Assembly (NCBI GenBank): GCA_025331125.1
Contig: JAOALB010000019.1
Location: 1-64,000, forward strand
Length of the DNA: 64,000 nucleotides
Direction of reading: 5' to 3'
Origin: Mycogone perniciosa
Taxonomy: Eukaryota > Ascomycota > Sordariomycetes > Hypocreales > Hypocreaceae
Position 1 is the stretch's first letter; the number at the start of each line of letters is the position of its first letter. Positions 55,182 through 64,000 of the stretch are shown here, one piece after another. Under the pieces are notes generated by a model. The model did no database searches. It saw only the letters and a list, made by a program, of their open reading frames with translations, and was not told the DNA's origin. The position numbers and the translations under genes are program-made.

Positions 55182-56052
55182 GCGTTTTCCCCTCCAATCT
55201 ACCAACATCAAACTCTTTGGGTTATTCTTTTTTTGTTCCTCATCGCACATAATTCAACGCCATAATGTGTCGCACTCGATAGAAGGCAGCACCTTGGATT
55301 CGTTTTCTTTCTTGCCTTTACGCCTTTTTTTAAAAAAATCTGTACTCGGTTTTAGTCGAAGTTTTCTGGAACGATTCCTTGTCATTGAAGGCTGGAGGTG
55401 CTGTTACCGCTCACCACATGAGGGTTTAAAGGTCGGTTTCAAATGAGACAGGGGAGGGGTGTGGAAATTCCGGCGTCAAGGACCTAAGGGGGTTCGGATC
55501 TGTGTTTTTGTATTAGAAGCTCGATTGTTCAGAGCATGCCGGCGCAACAGGAGAAGAGGGTGGCTTGAGAATTGCTCGGTGAGAGGAGGTCGGCCGAGGC
55601 ATAAAGCATGGGCCCGAGACGTCAACATTGTAGGATTTCATGGCAGCTGCGAAAGATTGCCTGTATGTATGACAAAATTAAGCCCGCGAAAAGGTTGCGG
55701 CCGGAAGTATGATGGGTGGAACTATCCGCTATCAAAAAACATACTTGAAGTGTCCCACAACTGTGACTAACGCGGCATTCCAATCCTTCCTCGTTGCTAT
55801 GTCATGAAATGCTGCCAACCGATACGAAGTTAATAAGTGATCAAACCAACAACCAACACAAATACTATTTTCACTTGCAAGTTGGCATCATATATCCGCA
55901 GCCAGTCCAATAGTAGTAATATTAGGTTTAGATATTAGGTACATGGACATAGATGCCAGAACATTATAAGGTTTCCTATCATTCAGTCCATCCTACTAAT
56001 CATCACCATCCCCATTCCTACACCATCGCCCCCAACAAATCGCGTCTACCTC
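55182..56052. other. convergent intergenic, Ahc1-like / GPI protein
   Basis: About 0.87 kb of 3' flanks, T-rich at 55225-55345, AT-rich near 55840-55990. No supported gene. Confidence 0.55.
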
Positions 56053-56695
56053 TTACAGCAGGGCAGCAATGGCGCCAGCAAGAGCCAGGAAGACACTGCC
56101 AGCATTGTTGACGAGACCAGCAGCAGCGTTCTTCTTGCCGTCAGAGAAACCAGTGCTGGTGCTAGCGGGGGGAGAGGTCTTGGTAGCAGAAGAACCGTCG
56201 GAGTTGGCAGGGGTAGTGGAGGCCTGAGTAGGAGTACCAGTGGCGCGGGAGACGGTAGAGGTGGTGGCGAGAAGAGAGGCAGCTCGGCAGTAGGAGTCGG
56301 CTTGGTTCTTGGCGGGAGCAGCGCGGGAATCGTCAGGGCAGTTGTTGTAGCAACTGAGATAGGTATCTTAGCATAAGTCATGGAGCTTCAATGTTGACTT
56401 AGAAGACTTGGCGAGGTTAAACACTTACGTCAAGAGAGCTTGGTAGCTGGCGCAAAGACAGGTGTAATCAACACCGCTGCAGGCCTTGACCTGGGATACT
56501 GGTCAGTACGCGTTTTGTTTGCGTGTATGTTTTCATCATTGGGGCGCATACCTTGCTGTCCTCGGTCTCGAGGCATCTGGTGACGATGTAGTCGGCCTGG
56601 CAGTCAGATGTTGGGCTAGGGATTGCAGGCGTGACAATGGTCTGGGCAGACACGCCGGCGGCAGCGAAGAGAGCGAGAGAAAGGAAGAACTTCAT
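56053..56695 (-). CDS. GPI-anchored Ser/Thr-rich surface protein
   Basis: Three exons: 56552-56695, 56429-56490 and 56053-56353, giving 168 aa. A signal peptide (MKFFLSLALFAAAGVSA) precedes a compact Cys-rich domain of about 75 residues (DCQADYIVTRCLE, VKACSGVDYTCLCASYQALL, CYNNCPDD, SYC). A Ser/Thr/Pro-rich stalk follows, then a C-terminal hydrophobic tail (VFLALAGAIAALL) after small residues (VNNAGS), consistent with a GPI anchor. The Cys pattern is not a clean eight-Cys CFEM domain. Such proteins coat the cell wall or plasma membrane of Aspergillus-type fungi. Function is unknown. Confidence 0.85.
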
Positions 56696-58542
56696 CTTGG
56701 CGATTTGTGTGTGTGTATGTATTGATCTGGGGCTTGAGCGCTTGGTGTGCTGAATGAAGGACGTGATGTGGTGAGCAACGACGGCAGGTAGCGACTGGAA
56801 GGGACACACTGAAGATGAAGCTTTCACGATAGCGATGAGAAGAAGAGGAGGAAATGAGGACGGGAGTAGCGAATGTTCTTATTTGATTGCCAAGGGGCGT
56901 GCAGGCAAAACGCGGGCCCAGGAGGTGGTATCGAGACTGGGGGTGGTTCACTGGGGCGTCGGTCTAATTTGCGGCGGTCGTGCAAAGTGGCGGCCGCAGG
57001 TTTAACTTGCGAGTATCTGAGGCGACGCTTCATTGAATTGGAGGTGACTTTGCTTTTTGAGCGGAGGCTCTCCAATGTGTGTCTGGGACAGCGGGCTTTG
57101 TTTCATTTGGTGATCATCTCGGTTGTTTTGAGGCCGTATAAGTGAGGACGGGTAAATCGGCCGCTGTTGGGCGAGAGCCGTGATGGCGAGCAGGGATTGT
57201 GTGGTATGGCATGGCACTCGTATGGTATGATTGTGTTCGAATTTTATGCAAGTCATTCTGTTTGTTATTGTTTGCGTACACTCGAAGTGGGAATTCTTAT
57301 TACGGAGTATTATTATGTATGACATGTATGAAATGATATTCCGCCTGGCGAAGCGGCTGTTAGTGGGTACTACTAATACTCCTACTATCCAGGATATGCA
57401 GGCCGGAGCCACTGCCGAGGTGATGTGTTGTGACAGTGAACTGGGACTAGCTTGGGAAACGATCGACAAATGCCCGATCCAATTCCATTCGATCAAACAC
57501 TCTTATCTTGATTGAATACGGAGTATGACACGAATGCCTTCTGTATTCAGCCTCCCAAGAATCGGTGTAAATTGCGGTGGCGCGGGATGTGACTCCTGTT
57601 CGTGCCTCTGACCGACAAAGGCCAGGGAAGAGAAGAGAGGATCGCGTGTGTATGGCGCGCCACGCAGCGGCCATCACCGCGTCGAGGAGCTGAAGCATGG
57701 CGTTTGTTTGGGTGGTGTGTGAAATGAGAGATGGAGAGAGTCTGTGTTTCGAGCTCGAGCCCCACACAATATCTCAATTACATGGGGTAAATGTACTAAA
57801 TACTGGGAAGTCTAATACTACTGGTACATATTGCGGGGACAGCCTTTTTCATTGTTTGTTTTTGTTTATTTTCCATGTTTGTTTTTTTGGCTCTTTTGGG
57901 AGATGGGAAAGCTTCCTTTTCGGGTGCAAGGGAGGAAGCGTTCATACTGATACTATCATGAACCTAACTTCTTTCAGTCGTGACCGAGTCTCACTCACAT
58001 CACATTCATGTCAAACGTCTGACTTTGTTTAATATTGGCGTGCAGATCCCTTTTTATTCCTGATATGATTTCTTATTTCTTGAATAGCTGTTTCTCAGGC
58101 TGGCGTTGCTGGATTATTACCGAACTATTCCAATTTGTTTGAGAGCTATCTGGAAAATGAACTGCTATTATTTCATACCTATGTATCTGTTGCTTACGCT
58201 ACTACTCCGTATGGTGAAATGGCTGGTATCCATCACCTTGCTGCCACTTTCGAATAGAACACGAGTAAACAAAAGAAGAAGAAGATTTTTACGACAAATA
58301 TGAAAATGGCAATGTTGTTATTGAAAATTCCAAACGCATCATCACTCAAATAACAATGCATGTCTTCTGAACTCTGTACCTGAGCTACCGGGTAGCAACG
58401 TCATTCTGCCCCTCAGTCTTTCCCTTCCAGGACATCGGCCTTTGCCCCTCCATCGCCTTAGACCCAAACTCTCAACCCCTCCAGCTACTCTGGACTCTGT
58501 GGCTTCTCCTGAATACCTGATAAGGATCGCAAGCTTGCTACA
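56696..58542. other. divergent intergenic region, GPI protein / AIP1
   Basis: About 1.85 kb with both promoters. Motif copies (TACGGAGTA) lie at 57300-57312 and 57512-57523. T-rich sequence from 57840-57900. No supported gene. Confidence 0.55.
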
Positions 58543-60443
58543 ATGTCTGCTCCATCTATCACCATCGACAGGATCTTTGCGCCTGCGCCGGTCACGGCCC
58601 GAGGACAGGGAACGCAGCTCTCAGCTGACCCCCAAGGCAAGCGGATAGCTTACGCGGTAAGCACAGCTTCCCAACAGCCCCTATCCCTGTTCACGATCCA
58701 TCTGACTCCGATATGGCCACCTAGTCCGGGAAATCCATCTTTGTTCGATCGATCGATGATCCTTCAGACTGCAAAGAATACACCGGCCACACCCACCCAA
58801 CGACCATCGCCCGCTTCGCGCCAAGTGGATTCAAAGTTGCGAGCGGTGACGCCTCTGGTGTCCTGCGGATATGGGAGCCCGAAACGATCGAAACCACTAG
58901 GGCCGAGTATCCTATCATTTCAGGACCGTTGCTTGACATCGCCTGGGATGCTGAATCCCGGCGTATTATTGCTGTAGGCAATGGCCGCAACAAATTTGGA
59001 AAATGTATCATGGCCGACAGCGGAAACTCCGTAGGAGAGGTTATCGGACATACAAAATCGATCAACGCTGTGGCCATCAGGCCTACGCGCCCCTTCCGTG
59101 CTGTCACTGTTGGCGACGATCGCAATGTATCGTTCTACCACGGTGTTCCCTACCAGTTCCAGAGCCAGACCGACCTGCATAATGGCTTTATTCTGGGTGC
59201 TGCCTACTCCCCCGACGGATCCACAATCGTCACAGTCGGTCAGGACAGACGCGTACAACTCTATGACGGAGCGACGGGTGAACCAATAAAACAACTCGGT
59301 GAGGGCGAGCACACCGGCAGTATCTTTGGCGTCTCATGGTCACAGGATGGAAAGAAGTTCGTCACTGCCAGTGCCGATCAGACGGTCAAGCTATGGGATG
59401 CGGAGGCAGGCACCGTCATTCAGACGTGGAAATTCGGCGACGGAGTCAGTGTTCGCGATCACCAAGTTGGGGTTGTCTTCCCACATGGCCGTACCGACAA
59501 TCTCATTATCAGCATAAACCTGGCCGGTGAGCTCACCTACCTCCAGCAGGGCAAGGAGGATCCTGTCAGGGTTATTCAAGGACACGACAAGGGAATCACC
59601 GCCTTTATTGGTGCGTCTGATGGCAAAGGAGCTACAGCTTTGACAGGAAGCTTTGATGGCCGAGTCTGCTCCTGGGATATCAAAACTGGAACTGCCACCG
59701 TTGTTGACGGACAGTCCCATACCAACCAAGTCGTTCAGTTTGCCGCTGACTCTGGGAAGATTTACAGCGTGGGCTGGGATGATACCATCAGGCTCATTGA
59801 TGAATCGGCCAAGACTTTCCTTGGCGAGTCCATCAAGCTTCCTGCCCAGCCAAAGTGTGCCGCCTTGGCTAATGGTCTTGTATTCGTGGCTACACTTTCT
59901 GGCATTGGGGTCTACGCCAACGGCAAGCTCCTCAAGGAGACCTCCTTAGACTTCACGGCGGATGCTATTGCTGCTTCAGGATCCTATGTTGTCATTGGAG
60001 GACATCAGAACACTGCGAGAATCTACAAAGCGGACTCTAGCGGAAACCTGGAATTCAAAGAGTCTGTATCGAGCCCCTTGGGTACCATCTCCGCACTGGC
60101 ATTCTCCAAGGACGGTAGCCATTTGGCCATAGGAAACAGCGTCGGCAAGATTTACGTCTACAAGGTTGGGACGTGGGAACTCGTGGCAGACCGCTGGTCA
60201 GCCCACACGGCACGGGTTACATGCATTGCTTGGGACGATACCGGCGCCTATGCTACAAGTGGGAGCTTGGATTCCAATGTCTTTGTCTGGTGTCTCGAGA
60301 CGAGGAATCAAGGGAAGCGGATCAAGGCAGCGAACGCTCATTTGGAAGGTGTCACGGGTATCATCTGGGTAGAAGGCGGCAAGGTGGCTAGTACTGGTAA
60401 AGACGCGACCGTCAAGATCTGGAACGTAAGCAATCTTCCTTAA
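58543..60443 (+). CDS. AIP1: actin-interacting protein 1 (WD40)
   Basis: Two exons, 58543-58656 and 58725-60443, intron GTAAGC...CTAG, 610 aa. The N-terminus MSAPSITIDRIFAPAPVTARG and the exon junction (IAYA|SGKSIFVR) fit Aip1. WD repeats are plain throughout: VASGDASGVLRIWEPE, FVTASADQTVKLWDAE, GSFDGRVCSWDIKTG, IYSVGWDDTIRLID, GNSVGKIYVYKVG, SGSLDSNVFVWCLE and a last TGKDATVKIWNVSNLP. Aip1 has two seven-bladed propellers and works with cofilin to disassemble actin filaments. Length (about 610 aa) is that of the family. The gene is convergent with ALG13, 234 bases apart. Confidence 0.96.
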
Positions 60444-60677
60444 GAGCGGGTATTGGTATGTAAATTCGTCAATTTCATCGAGATTCCCAACCATCGTCTT
60501 TCCTCGTAGTAGGGCAAGCATTTTCACACAAAACCAACGATATGCTCGCATCGACTCCCTATGGGTATCCTTCCCCGGCTCAACTTCCTATCTTCCCGTA
60601 AATGTGAAAACCTGCATTGTCCTAAGGCCTCCTGGTCAGCCAGTCATCGCGAGGAGGCGACCACAAACCCCAAACGA

Positions 60678-61419
60678 CTAATCATGGGCCATTTGGGCAT
60701 TCTCCTCTTTCTCGACCTCCTTGGGGTGGATATCCCAGAGCCGAAGGCCGGCACTCTTTTGAGGCTTGACCTCATGCGGTGGCCAGCGGGCCTTGTTCTC
60801 CGTCCAGAGAAGCTCAACCTTATGTATTGCTTCCTGGAGGTCCCTGTGGCTGTGTGGATTGGTAAGTTACAGAAATTGATGATGTGTTTGGGGTGGTGTT
60901 GAATACCTGCTTGAGCTCATGATGGCATAGCCCTCTTTGGCGAGGTGCTTGGCCATTTCTGTTTGGTGGTTATCTAGGAGTCGTGTATTGGGGACGACGA
61001 TGAGGGGGAGACCAAGTTTCCATGCGTCAAGGATTGTACCCGTGCCTTGAATGGGGAAATTAGCTTGACATCACGTTTGGTTTGGTGTGTTTGAACTTAC
61101 CAGCGTGTGAGATGACCAGGCCTAGTGAGCGTCGGCCATCGATGGCTTTGCACAGAATCATCTCTTCTTCCCTAAGATTCTTTCTAGTATCGAAGACTTC
61201 CACGTTAATGCTAGACGGTATGTCATTCTGGAGGGTTGATAGCTTGGTGCTGGCCCATGGGATGTCTGGTCCACATTGGATGTGAAGTGCTGTGAAACCT
61301 TGAGACGTTAGGAACTTCAAGAAAGGTGGTTGGAGGACTTCCTCGGTGAGTTCCTTGAAGCCGACTGTGGCGCCAACGGTAACTAGGCAGTACCGCTCTA
61401 ATTCTGATGAGGCCGTCAT
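60678..61419 (-). CDS. ALG13: UDP-GlcNAc transferase catalytic subunit Alg13
   Basis: Three exons: 61101-61419, 60907-61045 and 60678-60849, giving 209 aa. The start at 61419 (MTASSELERY) precedes CLVTVGATVGFKELTEEVL, the usual N-terminal strand of Alg13; an ATG 90 bases upstream in frame is the alternative. The UDP-GlcNAc binding region is complete across the introns: LVISHAGTGTILDAWKLGLP, then LIVVPNTRLLDNHQTEMAKHL. A basic C-terminus follows. Alg13 pairs with membrane-bound Alg14 to add the second GlcNAc to the dolichol-linked oligosaccharide on the cytosolic face of the ER. It shares a 302-base divergent promoter with RSM24. Confidence 0.95.
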
Positions 61420-61721
61420 GTGGATTTCAGGGGTAATAAATGTGCAATGAAAAAAAGAAGAAGAAATGAAGCGACGTGATGGAGGCTTGTAAGTGCAGGG
61501 GAGCCGCATCTTTAGCTGTGACGATATACTTCCTCCATGCAGTATGCAGTGATGCAGTGACAGCCGGGAATTTGCCGCGGTGAACGACGAATAGTAGACC
61601 GGCGGCACAACTTCGGCAATTCATTCCTACATGCTGAAGTCACTTTGACAGCCAAAAATTTGAAGATGGCCGAGTGGCTCATCCCGCGCACGAAATCCTG
61701 GCGACGTTGATCCAATTCGGC
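61420..61721. promoter_or_regulatory. shared divergent promoter, ALG13 / RSM24
   Basis: Only 302 bases separate the start codons of two divergent genes, so a bidirectional promoter is likely. The interval contains A-rich runs (AAAAAAAGAAGAAGAAATG near 61448) and no clear TATA. No specific factor site was identified. Confidence 0.55.
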
Positions 61722-62970
61722 ATGGCTTCAGCATCGAACGCCGCAAGGCTGTGCATGCTGGCCTGCCGGCGGGCATCCCGAGTATCATCACGGCTCGCTC
61801 GAGCGCAGTCAATTGCTCGACAAAGTCCCACGATCCGCCGAACATTCGGCACTTCGCCGGCACGATGGGCGAACCAAAAGACAGACAATGACGGCGAGGA
61901 CGAGGCTTTCAAGACGCTGGATTTGAAGTTGATGAACCAAGCATTCGTGGATAGCGCCACGCCGGAGGGATTGCGGCAGCTGGATGAGCTGGCGAAGAGC
62001 AATGGCTTTGCTTCGGTGGATGAGTACTTGGAGGCGACACTACGGGAGACACCAGGCTGGGCATCCGAGGATAGGGCTCTGGAGGAGGATCTGTATAGAG
62101 ATGATGTTGGGGACAAGCCGAATAAGTCGTCGTTTTGGTTTGACGAGGACGATCCAGAGACGAACACGGAGGAGCATGATGAGTTCGATGAGGATGATAT
62201 TACGTCAATGGCACATGGAAAGTTGGACGAGGTGCGAGAAATGAGGCATTATGCTCGATTGGCTGTATGGGAGATGCCTCTTCTTGCTAGTGAGTCAAAT
62301 CCTACCACTACGGTTTTTTTTCTGTTCTCTTTCTTTTTGAAACGTGCTGGATAGCTGACGAATTGGGCCAGAACTCGCCAAACCATTCTTACCCCCGACG
62401 GAAGATCAGGTGTTGAGGTGGCGGTATACAACCTACATGGGCGAGTCTCACCCCGCGGAGAAGAAAGTGGTGGTGCAGTTTGCGCCCGACGACTTGAAGC
62501 TCTCACCGGTGCAAGCTGAGAAGCTGAAGAAGCTCGCCGGCCCACGGTACAACCCCGAGACAGAGCTTATCAAGATGAGCTGCGAGAGTTTCGAGCACCA
62601 GGCGCAGAACAAGCAGTACCTGGTCAGGCTGGTGGACGATCTGATCACGGCGGCCAAGGATCCCAAGGATACGTTTGAGGACGTGCCTCTGGATTTGCGA
62701 CATCACAAGATTGAGAAGAAGCCTCGGTTCCCCAAGGAGTGGCGGCTTACGGATGAGAGGAGGCGGGAGCTGGACGAGCATAGACAGCGTGCGGCGATAG
62801 CAGATCTGCAGAAGGCGGAGGGAGGGTTGCTGGTTGATGGACAGAGGGTTATTGACAATTACCTGATACAGAAGATGGCAGATGAGCAGGAGAAGCAGAA
62901 GGTGGCAGAATTGGTAACTGCGGCGCCTAGGGTGAAACCATCCGCAGCGAACAGGGCGAGGAAGTATTAG
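61722..62970 (+). CDS. RSM24: mitochondrial ribosomal small-subunit protein mS35 (Rsm24 type)
   Basis: Two exons, 61722-62289 and 62372-62970, intron GTGAGT...CCAG, 388 aa. The start at 61722 (MASASNAARL) opens a basic, Ser/Arg-rich mitochondrial targeting sequence (about residues 1-50, RRASRVSSRLARAQS, RRTFGTSP). The conserved core comes after an acidic linker: KLAKPFLPPTEDQVLRWRYTT, YMGESHPAEKKVVVQF and MSCESFEHQAQNKQYL, as in Rsm24. A basic helical tail ends KPSAANRARKY. Its role is as a structural protein of the small mitoribosomal subunit. Confidence 0.9.
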
Positions 62971-64000
62971 AAGGCCTTGAACTACGTTTTTTTTATGCGT
63001 GTATGTATGCAATGCCGGCAAGAGATGAAACACTTGAGTGTATGTATTATACAAAAAGAGGTGGGCGGACACTACCACGGATAGAAAGTGTGGTGGGATG
63101 TATAACATGAAGCTTTGATGTGAAGGAAGCTACTAAGGAATCTATGTGTATTTGTGTGTAACCGATATGGTGTTATTTGCGGAGTACAGAGTATACAATG
63201 TATGCACATGTAACCAGTACTCTGTACCTACCTAGTTTTTTTCTGCTAAAATATCTGAGTGCTCTGTAGTAGGTGGATGTGTTGGAGTAAAGCTGGTGTC
63301 TTAGCCTAGAATGAAGGCATTGTGGTCATCAAGTTTCACACTGATGAACGGCTCAGAGAGAGAGCTATGTAATGTGTTAGTCCTGTATACATCGACGTAG
63401 TACATACATGCTGGTACTTCAGTGTTTGGATCTTATCAACAATTCCTTGCTCTTCGTAACTCCACTGGCGTACGGAGTACATGTGAGTCTCGAAATATCC
63501 TTGCTCTTGAGTCTCACAATCCCGGCTCTGATCTCTCTTATCTCATTCATTCGAGGGATGCGTACGACTACGTACATGTATACATCTTAGACAACCCATA
63601 AATAGAAATTTCACGGGAGGCTCGGGTTTGTAGAAGATAATGAAGTGATCATCATCAAGTGATGGTTTCGCTCGGTACGAAACCTGTTTGGTTGGAGGTT
63701 ACGAGACGACTCGATTCCGGTGCGGGGTGGGTTCCGTGCATGTACTTCGTACTCCGTAGGGAGTACTCGAAATGAAGAATGATAGCACGTCTGGGCAATA
63801 CTACCCAGTATGGTTACGCCGAACCAGGGCCCGTATTTTGCCGCGGCACATTGGCTCCGTTGTTTTGAGCTTACGAGTAGGCGTGTGGAAGGGGTGAAGT
63901 GCGTCCGAACATTGGCCAATCGGACTCGATCCTTATAACTACGGGGTTTAGAGTCCTCCCGTGCGCCGTACCTCTGTTTGGGCGCAATGGGCTGTTTCTT
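62971..64000. other. downstream flank, no gene
   Basis: 3' flank of RSM24, then non-coding DNA to the window edge. Copies of the dispersed motif lie at 63180-63190 (GGAGTACAGAGTA), 63470-63482 and 63740-63770. No supported coding region or RNA gene. Confidence 0.55.

Noticed and set aside
61665..61735. tRNA-like GGCCGAGTGG box
   Set aside because: It resembles a tRNA-Ser/Leu D-arm, but no matching anticodon arm, T-arm or acceptor stem could be paired, and it overlaps the RSM24 start.
1..64000. Biosynthetic gene cluster, CRISPR array or prophage
   Set aside because: No synthase, transporter or regulator set, no direct-repeat/spacer pattern and no phage-type genes; the genes are typical fungal housekeeping genes.

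Overview
The window is nuclear DNA from a filamentous ascomycete. It has short GT...AG introns of mostly 45-90 bases, single-copy genes on both strands, and no operons, CRISPR or ribosome-binding sites. The gene set (CnjB-type zinc-knuckle protein, Dre2, Kex1, Sfm1, neutral ceramidase, Vtc1, Alg13, Rsm24, Aip1, fungal GT31) and the style of the proteins suggest the Eurotiales (Aspergillus/Penicillium relatives). The genus cannot be fixed from the sequence alone. The first 52 bases are all C, which looks like a contig-edge artefact.

Layout. 1-3737 has no supported gene. 3738-6968 holds two minus-strand genes, a GST-fold protein with an unusual C-terminal extension and a 7-exon protein with ten zinc knuckles. 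9787-15062 holds Dre2 (+), Kex1 (-) and the Sfm1 methyltransferase (+). 15063-20589 is gene-poor. 20590-28340 holds an unrecognised 4-exon protein (+), an ORP1-like putative regulator (+), a GNAT acetyltransferase (-) and an SPX-membrane protein (-). 28341-32769 is another long non-coding gap rich in a short dispersed motif. 32770-39483 holds a SIS/CBS sugar-phosphate isomerase-like protein (-), neutral ceramidase (+) and an Ifi6/27-like membrane protein (+). 41473-50448 holds a GT31 glycosyltransferase (+), an F-box-like protein (-), a Tctex-type dynein light chain (-), Vtc1 (+) and an Alba-like protein (-). 53286-62970 holds an Ahc1-like zinc-finger protein (+), a GPI-anchored surface protein (-), Aip1 (+), Alg13 (-) and mitochondrial ribosomal protein Rsm24 (+).

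The genes are mostly unrelated housekeeping functions: Fe-S assembly, secretory-pathway processing, protein N-glycosylation, ribosome modification, mitochondrial translation, actin turnover, dynein transport and polyphosphate/phosphate handling. I see no biosynthetic gene cluster and no intact mobile element. Loose themes are secretory pathway and surface (Kex1, GT31, Alg13, GPI protein, ceramidase) and SPX/VTC phosphate biology (SPX protein and Vtc1). The most unusual signals are an in-frame tandem duplication across the stop codon of the ORP1-like gene, a dispersed ACGGAGTA/TACGAAGTA motif family confined to non-coding DNA, very short internal exons (18, 24 and 30 bases), and a GST with a fused basic beta-rich tail. 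Exon boundaries were derived by hand from splice consensus and reading-frame continuity. No searches were run.
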